Of a stretch of 64,000 bases of DNA, positions 33,641 to 46,325 are shown one piece after another. A model generated the notes under the pieces. The model was not told the DNA's origin and did not search any database. It was given only the letters and a program-made list of their open reading frames with translations. The translations under genes were made by a program, and so were the position numbers. Positions within the stretch are counted from its first letter, which is position 1. Each line of letters opens with the position of its first letter. This DNA comes from Hevea brasiliensis. Taxonomy: Eukaryota; Streptophyta; Magnoliopsida; Malpighiales; Euphorbiaceae. Where the stretch lies: the NCBI RefSeq assembly GCF_030052815.1, contig NC_079496.1, positions 39,271,593-39,335,592 on the forward strand, written 5' to 3'.

Positions 33641-35723
33641 TTGGTCACTTTCTCAAAGCTTAGGTCATTTTGGCAAAATTGCCAATTTTCGGTTTTGGTG
33701 CTCCGAAGTTGCACTGTTTCATTGGTCGATTTACTGTTGGAATTTGACAAAACTTCCTTCATAGAAAATGTTCCTTATTTTTTCTAGTTGAATTTATTTT
33801 TTTGAATCACTCCATTTGGAGTTTTGTAGCTCAAGTTATGGCCAAAATAAGTTTATCGCTCACGCAATCGCTCATGCTGCTATCATGGGTTCTGGAAGAT
33901 TTTGATCCAATTTTGGTTAGTAATTTGATCAAGTTAAGTTCCTAATTTGGTCCAACTTTCTTCATATGAAATGTTGTACTATGCCTTAGGTTTCCATCGG
34001 TTCAAGAATCGCCTAAATCCAAGTTTTCTAGAGAGAGTTATAGTCCTCCAAACATTGCTGCTCAAATGAAAATTCTGGAAATCTCAGTACAGTAAACTTC
34101 ACTTTGCTCAATGATTTGATTAGGTTCTGGTCATAATTTGGGGTAGGTTTCTTCATGAAAGTTGTTTTTCTATGTCTTAACTTGTTGCTGTAAAAATTTC
34201 AGGTCAATTGACCAAATCTACAGTGAGTTATGGCCAAATGAACAGTTAATGTTCATTTGGTCATTTCTGCAGGTGCTGTTGCAGGGTGTCCAGATTGGGG
34301 CCAACTTTTGGTCCTCTTGCTTTGGTCTTTTGGGCATAGTTTCTTCAGCAAAAATGTGCCATTATAAGCCTAGTTTCATGTCCAATTGGCCAAACATCAA
34401 TTGGACTAACACAGCCCAAGTTATGGCAGTCCAAGTGGACTAAATTTTCAGTCACTCTGCTGCACTAACAAGGCAGCCTACACATTCACTTGGCTATACT
34501 ATTTTTCAGTCCAATTCATGGTCAACATACCTAAAATGGTCACTAATTGACCCTTATAATGTTCTTTCACAATTTCATAAGCTAAATCCAAATTTCACTT
34601 CTCAAAACCCTAATTCCCATCTCCATTTCACACTAGTTACCCTAGTTAACTAGTTAAGTCATTATCCACATAATTATGTACTTCAAATATGATCTCTAGT
34701 CCTCTTTAAGTCCATCAAAACTATCAAACCCACTCCTCCCATAGGGCTTCCAAAATCCCTAGTATGTATACACATAATTTTTGTTCATTTAAGTTACAAT
34801 TTCTTACTCAATTTAAGTTACTAACATGGAAAATAAAAGTTTGAAGTAGATAGGTGCACTAACCTCTTGTAGGGCAGATTTTTCCAAGCTTCAACCTCAC
34901 TTTCTTTCCTTTTATAGGCTGTCAAACACTCTCCCAAGATGAGTGGACAAGTTTTAATGAAAGAGGTTTAGGGTTTAGTAGTGGAAACAAGGGAGAAATG
35001 AAGCTTTTTGGTTAAACATCAATGGAGGGAGAAGAGGGAGAGGTTTAAAACGTTTTGAAGAAGAAGAAGGCAGCTGGTATTTTAATTCCTTTGGCCTTGT
35101 TTATCTCTTTTTATTAGTTAGTAAATTGGTTGTTTAATTGTCATTGGTGGATGCTTTTAAATGACATCACCTTATGTCATAAATAAGCATTTTTTTCTCA
35201 TTTTCTTTTCTTTTCTTCTCTACTTCTTTTCAATTTAATTTTTAGTAATATTTATTTATATTTTATGTCATATTAATTATTTACTTAACTGGACAAGTCG
35301 GCCAAAAATCACCTCTGAAGGCGAAATGACCAAAATGCCCTCCGTTTGGCTTAACGGGTCAAAATTGTCTGTACCGATTGAAAAATTTTTCTAAATATTT
35401 TCTTGGCATTCTAATGTCATAGGAACCTCAATGACCCTTCTCTGGAGTCCCAAAAATTACTTTATGAAATTTTCCTCGGGTCTAGGGCTCCTCGTTGCGA
35501 GAACCGCAACTTCCCTCTGGTTACCCATCGCTTGGGCACCGGCTCATTTGACTTGGTTGTATTTTATCTCTAAAATTTTTACTAAATTTTTCTTATCAAT
35601 ATTTGAGTTATTTATGGTTCCTCACTTTAGTTTAAATATTTTTCCGAACGTTCTAGCTGTCCGGACTGACACCGGTCACCGAAACAGTAGAATGTACGGA
35701 GTTGCTACCGGGAGGGTGTTACA

Positions 35724-36577
35724 ATATTAGTTAAAGTGTTGACTAGAATGGTCAGAGGACCAAATCAAAGTAATATTGAAATATAGTGGATTTATTAGGG
35801 ATAATAAGAGGTGCTAAATCATGACTTGACAGTCAAGTTAAGGAAGAAAATAAGGTTGAGGAATAAAATAATTAAAGTTAAGCTGTGAAAAAAAAAACAA
35901 ATAGAACAGTAAGAAATGAGAAAAACACTAGATGAGAAATTGCCACCAGGGCAAACAACCTTCTTAAGACGTATAACGATATCCCGAACTATTTTATCAA
36001 GAAAGAAATAAGTTAAACAAAAGCAAACAAGATAGTGCAAAATGACACATAGGCCTTGGTCATAAATGGAGATGATAAGATAATGGTTATGGACCTATGG
36101 CTAATAAAGAGATAAGCAATTCATATATGACCAACAAGGTCATTTAAAAAAAAAAAAGACTACAAAGGAAAATAATTGCTAAAACAATAACAAGAAAAGA
36201 CTAAAATATTTTAAACTAAACTGAAGGTTGCATCAAATGATTAAGAGATTTGATAAGAAAAGAGTAAAACTAAGTTCTCACCCATAGGATCATACGAGGT
36301 CCTAGAAAGAGTGAATCCACTAGCACACAGATTTGCTTACCTCCAAAATTGAAATGAATTTGAATCTAACTTATGACAGAAACTCATAAGAAACTTGGCA
36401 CACGAGGTAAGCAATCGATGAGTAAATAGTATTGGTTAAAGTGCTAAGGAACCATCATTCAGGCCAGGAAGGTACTTAGGAGCATGAATAGGACATGAGG
36501 AGATAGCACACACAACTGTTCAAAGATTGATACCAGGTAAAATTTCGAGGACGAAATTATTTTAAGGGTTGGAGAAT
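35724..36577 (+). pseudogene. pol: decayed integrase C-terminus/chromodomain and 3' end of element A
   Basis: Around 36270-36350 the plus strand still reads GSYEVLERVNPLAHR and a YLQN-like stretch, matching IGPYEVLERVGPLAYR of the Tekay-like copy (53930 region). Around 36450-36530 EPSFRPGR and RLIPG echo the chromodomain end. Stops and gaps are frequent. The purine-rich tract (36561-36577) precedes the 3' LTR. This shows that A descends from a chromodomain-bearing ancestor by internal deletion. Confidence 0.7.
36561..36577 (+). other. polypurine tract of element A
   Basis: TTTAAGGGTTGGAGAAT directly precedes the LTR start. The other two elements have TTTTAAGGGGGGGAGAAT here; A carries a TT interruption of the G run. 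Confidence 0.75.
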
Positions 36578-39500
36578 TGTAACACCCCTATTTCCATAGC
36601 CTGGTATATGTTACTGTTCCAGTGACTGGTGTCGGTCCGGATAATTATGGGGATTAGAACCACGCCTAAGACAATTAGATAAACTCTGAATACAAATAAT
36701 TAGTAATTGTCAATTGGTTAAGTATAAATAAGAAAAACGGAACATAAGAAGTTAAATGAGCCGAGAGTCACAGCGATGGGAGATCTTCCCGGGAAGGACT
36801 GCGAAGTCGATTTAAACTCAAATTTTAAACCGTAAAATGTGACGCCGCGGTCCTTAGACTATTGCGAACACAGTGGAAAAGAGAAAATCATGAAAAAGAA
36901 TTATTAAGCAGGTCAAATAATTAGGTCAGAGAGCCGGAATAAATATTGAATTATTTGCAAACCGGGTTGAACCGGCGAGGGGCAATTTGGTCAATTGACC
37001 CCGAGAGCTGACTCCTGACCTAACTGTCAAATAAAATCAGAGAAAACAAATTTTTGGAATCGAAAATTAAATTAAAGAACTAATGGAAAAATAAAAAAAA
37101 GGAGAGAAAAATGGAAAAGTAAAAAGTGATGACATCATGCATGACCGCATGCATGATGCAATAAATATATAATTAATAAATTTAATTAACTTGATTTTTT
37201 GGTCTTCCATAAGACTAAAAAAACAAAAAAAAAAAAGAGAAAACTTATCTTCCTTTGCCGTCCACCTCTCCTCTCTCATCTCTCTCTCATTTTCTTAACC
37301 TCCTCCATTGAAGCTCACTAAAAAGCTTCTTAAACCCAAGATTTGAGCCATAAAATTTATAAGTTTCTTAGTCAAAACTTGTAGTTAAGTCTTGTTAAGA
37401 AGATTGGAAAGAGAAAAATTGAAGAAAGCTTGAAGAATCAAGAAATTGGAAAGCTCCATTTGAGGTAAGCTCTCTTCCTTAATTTTGATTGAATTATAAG
37501 TATAGAAGTAAGATGAAAGTGGTTAGAAATACATGAAAACATGCAAAATCATGCCTATCTAGAACCCTAGGAATTTTGGCCAGCAACAAACTAATGTTGA
37601 AATGGGTAATTTTGATGCAAATAATGAAATGGTTAAGTGTAAGTGAGGGTATGAGTACTAAATATGCATTTAGAATTTAACAAATGAGTTATATATGAAA
37701 GTTAGGGTTTGGACCTAGGATTTTGGGAGGCAAAAATGTGAGAATTGGTCAAATGGTGTGTTTGACCTTGTTTGAGATGAAAAATGGTAATTTGTGACCA
37801 ATTGAGATGTGTTGGAAGTGTTAGAAGTGAGTTTAAATTCGGATTGAAAATGGCCATGCTGCAGGCAGTAGGACCAAGGTCCCTTTGAGGGACCAAAACT
37901 GAAAATTTACAAGCCCAATTGGTGTGGGGCCAATTGGGAATGAAACTATACACAAAATGACACATTTTTCATTTAGGAATCATGGCCAAAAAGTGACAAA
38001 AACCTAGTGAACAAATTGACCAAATCCGAATTAGGCAACCTGACCTGTACAAAAATGACCAAATAAATAGTGTTTGTTCATTTGGCCATAACTTGGGCTA
38101 GGTAGGTCCAAATGACCTGAAATTTTACCAATGGACTGCTGAGATATAAACCTAAAACTTTCATGAAGAACACAAATCCAAATTATGCCCTTAACCAAGT
38201 CATTTGGCTACCCAAAGTTGGTGACTTAAAACTGTCAGAACCAGTTTGGTGCCCAGAAATCTGGGTTAAGTCCAATCCGGCAGCCATGATTCAAATGGCT
38301 ATAACTTGAGCTAAAAAAAACTCCAAATGGAGTGATTCAAAAAGGAGAATAAAGTTAAGACAATAGGGAACATTTTCTATGGAGAAAGTTTTGCCAAATT
38401 CTAGCAGAAAAATGACTAATAGAATAGTGCAACATAAGACACTAAAACTGAAAATTTGCAAATTTGCCTAAAAGACTTAGAATTTGAGTAAACAACCAAA
38501 ACCAACAAATTTAGTTACCAAAATGTGGTATGTGGGTGAAGTTGGAATTCCCATACCTTTTAAGCATAAGAAAGTCAATATTTTGACTTGAATAGTGTCA
38601 TGAATAGTAACCCCAAAATATAAATTTTAAAGAACGTCAAATTTAGCATATTAAAGCTAGGTATAAGTAGATTTGAATTTATTTTTGGAGCTATGATAAA
38701 TGGTGATACTGAAACACTGTGAAACTATGTGTTTCAGTGGAAAAGAACACCGGGAAAGAACCCGAGATATCGAGGCAAGGCCGAGAGGCAACTCGTATAA
38801 AGTTTGTGCACAACTAACTATTTTGTTACCTTTCACTTCTAAATTAATTTGAACAAGTTTATTTTATGATTCATAATTTTGTTGTGTTGAGGATTATAAT
38901 TTGTTGAATTAAATTGTATAAATTAAATGTAAATTTTCTTATGCATTTAAGGATTTATTGCATGGTTTTGAGGATTGTAAATTTTAAGTTTGATGTGTTG
39001 CCAACCTTGAGCATGAATTTATGATGATTAAATATATTGATGATTTGTAAACACTTTGTAAATAGAAATTATTTTGAATATGATTTGAAACCACAGTTGA
39101 CATGGCGAAATATGTTGCGAATTCTCATTAGCTTGTCTAGTGAGATATCTCCTCCACTAGATGGGGCGAGTTCCTTCCTCTCTGGCTTGCTAGTTGGGAA
39201 AGAGTTTGAATGAGTACTCATATATACTACCTAGTATTTGTTTCTCCCTTTTAGCCTCGGTTATTGGGAGAGTGTGAAATGTCATAGTGTACAACACGGC
39301 ATCTATTTGAATTTTGGGTCATGGGTTCAACTATGTGAATTGTTGGCAACACTCTTTAAATTATGCATAATTTAATAAATTGTGGTTGAAATAAATAATT
39401 TATCAGTGATTCAAAATATTTTTGTATTGTTTCAGGATTTAAAAGAAATGTAGATAAATAGTTACTGTTTGATCAAAATGCTATTCAAATGAATAATTTG

Positions 39501-39597
39501 CATGAATGAAAATATTGATTTCTGAATGTTATGAATTTTGAAGAATTTATAAATTTTAAATTTTTATTTGTTATGAATTGTCAAACATAACTTGTAT
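36578..39597 (+). repeat. 3' LTR of element A, left part
   Basis: It starts TGTAACACCCCTATTTCCAT and runs parallel to 22243-25250 of the 5' LTR with few differences. It is interrupted after TGTAT at 39597 by a solo LTR and resumes at 43319. Joined length is about 3782 bp, against 3764 bp for the 5' LTR. Confidence 0.92.
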
Positions 39598-42500
39598 TGT
39601 AACACCCCTATGTTCGGTAGTGCGTTCTACTGTTTCGGTGACCAGTGTTGTCCGGACAGTTAGGATGCCTAGAACTACACTTAGACATGAGTGAGGAGAC
39701 ATAAAATAATGAAATATAAGAAAAGAAAATACAAGAAAAACAAAGGAAAAATAATAACAATGAAATGTAACCAAGTTAAACGAGTCGAGAACCCTAGCGA
39801 TGGGTGACCGCACTGGGAAGTCGCGGCGTAGACCGTTAACTAGCTCTGAACCATTGGGAACCCTGGAAAATATTTTTAAGACTTAAATAAATGTCTATTG
39901 AAGTATAAATACCATTAGAAATATCAAAGAAAAATTAATTAATTAGTACAAAGAAAAATGAGAAATCGAAAAACGGACAAAACCCGGTGTTACCGAAAAA
40001 TCGGGAATGCAACCCAAACAAGGGCATTATGGTCATTTGACACCCTGAGTTGTCTTTGGACCTAAATGTCCATTAAAAATAAATGATATCACACTTGAAA
40101 AATGTCATGAAAAATTAAATTGGTGGTACCTAATGTAAATAGCAAAAGTTAGGAGCTTAATGTGGGAATAAGGAAAGTTATGAATAAACAAACAATTATT
40201 TTTCACTTAGTGCTCCACTCACACTTAAAGTGGACCACTTACTCTTCGTTCAGGACAACAGATTCATCTTCTTCCTTACCTCTCAAGATCAGCTGAAAAT
40301 GGAAGAAGAATAATCCACCATTGCCATCCACCTTAGAGCTTCATGCAAGCTTGATCCAAGCCTCTTTCCTTGCACTTTCCTTCACTAAAAGTTGTCCATA
40401 CACCTTGGGCAGTAGATAGGCAACAAGAAGATCAAGTTTTGGTGAGATTTTGAAGAGTTTCCAAAGTGGTAAGTAGGTATTTTTTATGCTTACTTCATTA
40501 AAGTTTGTGTGGTTGTTATGGGTAGTTAGATTGTGAAAAGATTTTTGGAGTTTAATGTTTTAAGGGAGATGTATGTTTTTGGCAGCCATGGAAACTCCTT
40601 AAGAACAGTTTATCCTTGTATGTAAATAGTAGATTGAAGTATTGATGAAGTATTTATGTGTGTAGGAATAAATTAAGTGATGTATATTAGATATATATGT
40701 GGATGTACACTTGACTTTGGAAGCTTGGAAAGCTAATTGATGAAGACTACAATTTGGCAACTTGAATGTGAACCCAAAATATGTATTTCATGGTTTGGTT
40801 TATGGAATTATATGATTGAATTATGGTGCTTGTTATGGCAGCTTGTACATGTGTGTAAGAGTTTGAGTTTGGACATGTAAATGAGCTATATTATGTAGTT
40901 AAATTGTGTGTAATTTAGACTTGGTAAATTCTGGACTATAATGTGCATATTGAGTGTGGTTATAACCTGCCAAAATGAACAAAAATGTGTTGTGAAATGT
41001 GTTTATGTTATGGTACAAAACAGATATGGCATGAATGTGTAACTTGGTAAGTGTTAAAAGTATATTTGGTATGTGATGAAGAGTGTTGTAATAGGGCAGT
41101 GTGTATTTTGGCCTAGAACCTTAAGTGTGTGGCTCCAATTGGTATGAGACCAATTGGAGATAAAACCAGGCATAAAAAGTGCCAACTTTCATGAAGGAAG
41201 CTTACCAAAATTCTGGTTGGAAGGTAACTTGAAAAATGACCAAATCCGGATTAGTGCAATTAAGGCCTGAAAATTGACCATTTGGGCAGCAGTTAGTATT
41301 TTGGCCATAACTCACTCAAAACAGGTCCAATTGGCCTGAAATTTTTACCATGAATAGTTTAGACATATATCTACAAGTCTTATGAAGACACCAAAGCCTA
41401 GAAATGACCATAAGTAAGTCAAATAGCTTGCACAAATTCGGGTCCAAAAACTGGCCGAACCTAAAATGACCTAAAATGACCTAAAGTGACCAATTTTGGT
41501 ACATTCTGACCAGCAATAGTAAAATGATCATAACTTGATCAACATAACTCTGAATGACCTGAAATTTTGCCCCGCATGCAATAAGACATAGATCTACAAG
41601 TTTGTAGTTTTGACCGAAACCTGAAAACCGAGGGAACTAGGTCATCCGACTAGGTCAAATTAGTATACCGAAATCCGATAAATTGCAATAAAACGCAATA
41701 TACATGGAAATGAATTTGGTAACATGTACCAATACTAAAAGGCTGCAAATGTGACATATTGGCAATATTAAAACCTAATTCACCTAGAATGCATCAAGGG
41801 TCAACATCTTAGGTTGACTAAGGAAATAATAGAATTCAATAAATTAATTATTAAGCTTTATCCTTAGAGACAGTTTAAATGAGCACTGAAACACTTCAAA
41901 TTGTGTTTCTCAGTTAACAAAGACTCAGGGAAAGGGAAGGAAACACTGAGTTAGAGCTAAGAGACAGTTATCAGAGGTTTGTGCACAACAGTTATATCTT
42001 TTAGATTTTTCAATTGAAATAAATTATGACTATTTGTATATTATTGTTTTAAATTGTGGAAATGTGTTTGAATGGATACTTGTTGCTTGAAAAGCATTGT
42101 AAATGGTTTGAAACTGTGAAAAATTGTTTGATTGATATTTGATGGATACTTATTGATTGAAAAGCATTGTAAATGGTTTGAAACCACAGCTATCATGTAT
42201 ATTGATTGAATTCCTCGCTAGCTTGTCTAGTGGGACGAATTGAAATTCCTCTGTGGCTGAAGTGTTGAGGTGTGTGCCTGTTGAGGATGAATAGAATGAG
42301 TACTCATATTTTTTGCTAGCTAGCTATGTTATTCCTCATTAGCAATCGACTTTTGGGACGAATTGAATTCCTCATTAGCCATCGGCTTTTGGGACGAATT
42401 GAACTTTGGAACATGATTAAGCTATATGTAATTTATTGATATGTATTGTGAGATTGTGAAATGGAATTTAAATTCTTATTGACATTCACTGTCTTTTGAA

Positions 42501-43313
42501 TTTAACCTTGTTTTGATTTGTTGAGATTCATTGTGATATTGTGAAATGGAGTTTAAATTCTTATTGACATTCACTGTCTTTGAATTTAACTATGGTTTTA
42601 AGTATCCACTATTTATATGACTTATGATTTGTGATTTAAAGTTGTATTTGGTTAATGTTGTGCACTACTGAGACATTGTCTCAGCGATAGCTTTTCATTG
42701 CTGTCGCAGGTAGATAGACTGACAGAGCAGCAGACTAGGCTGCTAGGGCAACTCTGAGAGATCATCATGTATATTGAGTATACCGTATTTTGCATTTTGT
42801 ATTGTAATGTATATTCACTGTAGGTATATAGTATTTTTGGTTTTGAGCAGTTGTAAATTAAAATTGTACATTGAAGTTGTAAAATGAATTGTGAATTATT
42901 TTGGCTTGTAAAATTTGTACTATATTTCTTTTATCTCAGCCTTTGGAAATATTGAAAAATTATTGTGGATTTGAGTTGAGAAACATATTGTGTTGATTAA
43001 CTGTTAGAGTTGAGATTAAGAAATATATTTAAAGTGTTTTTTACAAGTTTTCTGAAGAACTGTTTTGTTCAAAATACAGATGGCACTCAAAATTTATACA
43101 GAAATTCTTAATAATTCAAATGTGTTAGCTGTTTCCCTTCAGTTTAAAAAAATTTTTAACACTTGTAAATAGTGCTCACCACTGTAAAAAAAAGTAAGAA
43201 AAGTTTTAAAATCCCTTGTAGTGTATTTAATAGGTTATCAGTAGACAAAGTTGGTAATTAATTAGGTATACTACGGGATCATGTTATGCCTTACAGAGGG
43301 GTAGGGTGTGACA
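39598..43313 (+). repeat. solo LTR nested in the 3' LTR of element A, TSD TGTAT
   Basis: It starts TGTAACACCCCTATGTTCGG and ends GGTAGGGTGTGACA, 3716 bp, with perfect duplications TGTAT at 39593-39597 and 43314-43318. The 5' LTR of element A shows the uninterrupted site near 25247. Sequence style matches element B's LTR. It carries paired hairpins at 42668-42707 and internal repeat units anchored near 41303 and 41526. It has no coding content. Confidence 0.95.
42668..42707 (+). promoter_or_regulatory. paired hairpins in LTR (B-type)
   Basis: Stem 1 is CTGAGAC/GTCTCAG (42668-42674 with 42678-42684). Stem 2 is GCGATAGC/GCTGTCGC (42684-42691 with 42700-42707), including one T-G pair. Stem 1 bases outside CTGAG differ from the A-type on both sides yet pair. 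Confidence 0.75.
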
Positions 43314-43318
43314 TGTAT

Positions 43319-44080
43319 TAAGTTTTAAATTATTAGTCTATGCACCACTGAGTTCACCACTCAGCGATAGCTTTGTATGCTGTTGCAGGTGAAAGAAATA
43401 ATAAAGCAGCCAAGCAAGATTACTGAAAGGCATAGTGAGACTATCTTCGGGTATATCATAGGTATACCCTTGTACTTTAGATTTTGATGTAATTCTGTAA
43501 TTATATGTATGAAATTTACTTTGAGCAATTGTACCAACTCTTTTGTAATATATTTTTGGATTGTAATGAAATACAAATTATTATAAGGTTATCTTGAAAT
43601 TTTATGTATTTATAAAGTTTGCGCTACTAAATTTTTAATACTCCCATGAATGTAAATATTCATTTTGTTATCTTAATGAGATATTTCAATGTTTAATTTA
43701 ATTTAAACTGCGTATTGAGTTACTTGTGTTGATTTGTGAAATGAGATTGAATAATGGAGTTGTGATTGAGAAAAATATTGGGAGTGTCTTTATTTTCAGA
43801 TTTTGAAGAACTGTTTTCTCAAAATGCAGACGGCACTCTGCAAAAATTTTTGTAAAAATTACGGAGATTTTAAATATCTAAAAATTTGATTTATATTTGT
43901 ACTTTAAATAAAGGTTTTTAATATCTGGAAAAAAAATTTTACCCACCAATTTAAAAATGAATGAAAATTATTTTAAAATCCCTTGTAGTATATTTAATAG
44001 GTTACCAGTAGGCGAAGTGCGGTAATTCATTAGGTGTACTACGGGAGCATGTTACATCTTACGAAGAGTAGGGTGTGACA
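43319..44080 (+). repeat. 3' LTR of element A, right part
   Basis: It continues the LTR after the nested solo LTR, with hairpins at 43348-43386 and a third stem at 43449-43469, and ends AGTAGGGTGTGACA at 44080. CTTAG follows, the outer target duplication. Confidence 0.92.
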
Positions 44081-44613
44081 CTTAGCGAATCCTACACTTC
44101 CAAAGTAGAAAACGGAAATCCTAGTTGGATGGATTTCTAGTGGGTGATTGAATTCCTATAATTCTATTGATCATCCTCAGGTATATCTATTATTGGAATT
44201 ACAATAAACTATAAGTGAGCAACTCCTTGTCCATCACATCTCATGTGAGGTTCAATCCTTTACCTAGCCCCTAATGCTCAAAATCTCAGGTACATCTATT
44301 ATTAACTTATCTTGCATTGGTTAAGTTGATCCCATTGAGCCAGTAATTATGCAAATAATTTTAATGTCCTCAGGTACACCCAATATTGGCCACCAAACCA
44401 TTTACATATTTACAACATCTCATGCCTAACAATTATTCTTAAGAAAATCTCTTAAATTAATTGTATCTTATACAAGTATATAAAATTTCTTAAAATAATT
44501 GTTTCAATGGAGGGCCCATGTTATAATTACTTTAATTATACCATATCCAACTTAATCATTTATTTGGAAGATTTTGTGGTCGTCCTAATTACTATTAAGG
44601 TCTCACTTTGCAC
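44081..44613 (-). other. copia 5' leader segment between elements A and B
   Basis: By the CTTAG duplication this continues the minus-strand copia from 22242, upstream of its gag. There is no reading frame. It has three imperfect direct repeats CTCAGGTAYAYCYAATATT-like at 44176, 44285 and 44369. It is cut at 44614 by the start of element B. Confidence 0.65.
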
Positions 44614-45770
44614 TGTAACACCCTTATGTTTGATAGTGCGTTCTACTATTTCGGTGACAGTGTCTATCCGGATAGCTAGGATGCCAGGAATTATATTTAA
44701 ATATTAGTGTGGAGATATAATGTATTGAAATGCAATAGAGGAAAATACAAGAAAAATAAAAGAGAGAAAATGGAACTAAGTTAAACGGACAAAACCGTAC
44801 CGATGGGTAACCGCACCGGGAAGTTGCGACGTGGGTCGTTGACTAACCTTGGACCGCGGAGAATCCTAGAAAATATTTTTAGGACTTAAATAAACATCTA
44901 TTGAAAAATAAATGGTATTAGAAATTTCAAAGAAAAATTAAATAATTAGTACAAAGAAAAACGAAAAATTGAGAAACCGATAAAAATCGGTGTTACCGAA
45001 AAAACCGAAAAAGCCGAAAAGCAACCCAAATAGAGGCATTGTGGTCAATTGACAACCCAAGTTGCCTTTTGACCTGAATGTCCATCAAAAATAAGTGGTA
45101 TTACATTTTGAAAATTTAATGAAAAATGAAATTAAAGATAAAATGTAACTTAAGGGAAGTTGAGGGTAAAAGTGCAATTAAAGGAAATCTTACATTAATC
45201 CAATTTTTAATTACATTAGTGGAGCACTATGGAGTATATAAATACTCAAGTGGACAGCCAACTCCACTAACTCCATCTTCTTCTTCTACATTCTTCTCCA
45301 AGCCAAACCAAATTCTCTCAAAAGTTCTTCTATGGCCGCACCATACCACAAGCTCCATCAATCTATATTCAAGCCTTGATCTTTATAAATTTATTCACTA
45401 AAGTTGATCTACACATCATGGGCATCATGTAAGAATCAAGAAAAGGAGTTTTGGTGAAGTTTGATCAAGCACAAAAAAAAAGGTTAGTGCTTAATCTTTC
45501 CATTTTTCTTCAATAATCCTTGTGTTGAGCTTTGGGTAAGTTGAAATGCTAAGAAAAATTGAGGAAATGATGAGTATTGGTGAACCTTGATTTTGACAGC
45601 CATGGAAATACAGGGTTAGTGACTTATTCTTATATGTATTGGATGGGAATTAAGGTTGATTAACTCAAATAAAAATTGTAGTAAGTTAATGTCCAAGAAT
45701 GTGCATGTTAGTGCTTGAATTAAGGGTTTGAAATGGGACCTTGATGCTTTGGCAAACTGCCATGTTTGGC
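44614..45770 (+). repeat. 5' LTR of element B, left part
   Basis: It starts TGTAACACCCTTATGTTTGA and matches 62214-63360 of the 3' LTR closely. A TATA box TATATAAATA lies at 45235-45244, followed by a pyrimidine-rich leader (TCTTCTTCTTCTA). It is interrupted at TTGGC (45766-45770). Confidence 0.9.
45235..45244 (+). promoter_or_regulatory. LTR TATA box, element B (5' LTR)
   Basis: TATATAAATA in the context GGAGTATATAAATACTC, about 620 bp into the LTR, is conserved at 62827-62836 in the 3' LTR. Position and consensus fit the retroelement promoter. Confidence 0.65.
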
Positions 45771-46325
45771 TGTAACACCCCTATTTGTATAGCCTAGTAT
45801 ATTTCACTGTTCCGGTGTCGATCCGGACAATTAATGGGATTAGGGCCACACTTAAGACAACTTGAAAAGCCATAAACACAAATAATTAGTAATGTTTAAT
45901 TAGTTAACTATAAATAAGAAAAACAGAACATAAGAAGTTAAACGAGCCGAGAGTCACAGCGATGGGTGACCTCCTCGGGAATGACTGCGAAGTCATTTTA
46001 AACTCAAATTTCGAACCGTAAAAAGTGACGCTGCGGTCCTTAGGACCCTTATAAACATAGTGGAAAAAAGAAAATCACGAAAAAAAACTGTTAAGCCAGT
46101 CAAATAATTAGGTCAGGGAGCCGAAAGAAATATGGAATTATTTGCAAACCGGGATGAACCGCTGAGGGGCAATTTGGTCAATTGACCCCGAGAGCTGACT
46201 CCTAACCTAACTGTCAAATAAAATTGGAGAAAAGAAAATTTCAGAATCGAGAATTAAATTAAAGAACTAATAGAAAAAAATAAATAGAAAAAAAAAAAGA
46301 AAGAAGATGGAAAAGTCAAAGGTGA

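Larger units (their letters stand above)
31255..35723 (-). repeat. solo gypsy LTR, minus strand, expanded, TSD ATATT
   Basis: The plus strand starts TGTGACACCCC at 31255 and ends GGGTGTTACA at 35723, with perfect duplications ATATT at 31250-31254 and 35724-35728. At 4469 bp it is about 1.4 kb longer than its relative at 26298. The extra length is partly explained by an imperfect three-copy repeat of the CACTATTCACC block (about 33197, 33379, 33532) and AT-rich sequence. It contains paired hairpins at 31904-31943 and a short tandem repeat at 32447-32520. It has no coding content. Confidence 0.92.
22243..44080 (+). mobile_element. element A: non-autonomous Ty3/gypsy element with nested solo LTRs, TSD CTTAG
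   Basis: The 5' LTR is 22243-26006 and the 3' LTR is 36578-39597 plus 43319-44080. Perfect target duplications CTTAG lie at 22238-22242 and 44081-44085. Removing three nested solo LTRs leaves an interior of about 3.0 kb: gag start, a degenerate gag with zinc knuckle, a protease stub, non-coding sequence, and a decayed integrase C-terminus. No RT or integrase catalytic core is present, so it must have been mobilised in trans, probably by a Tekay-like relative such as 45771-57956. It sits in the leader of the minus-strand copia. Confidence 0.93.

Noticed and set aside
41500..42300. Possible host gene in the AT-rich stretch of the nested solo LTR
   Set aside because: The whole interval is colinear with element B's LTR (58670-59480) and has no reading frame.
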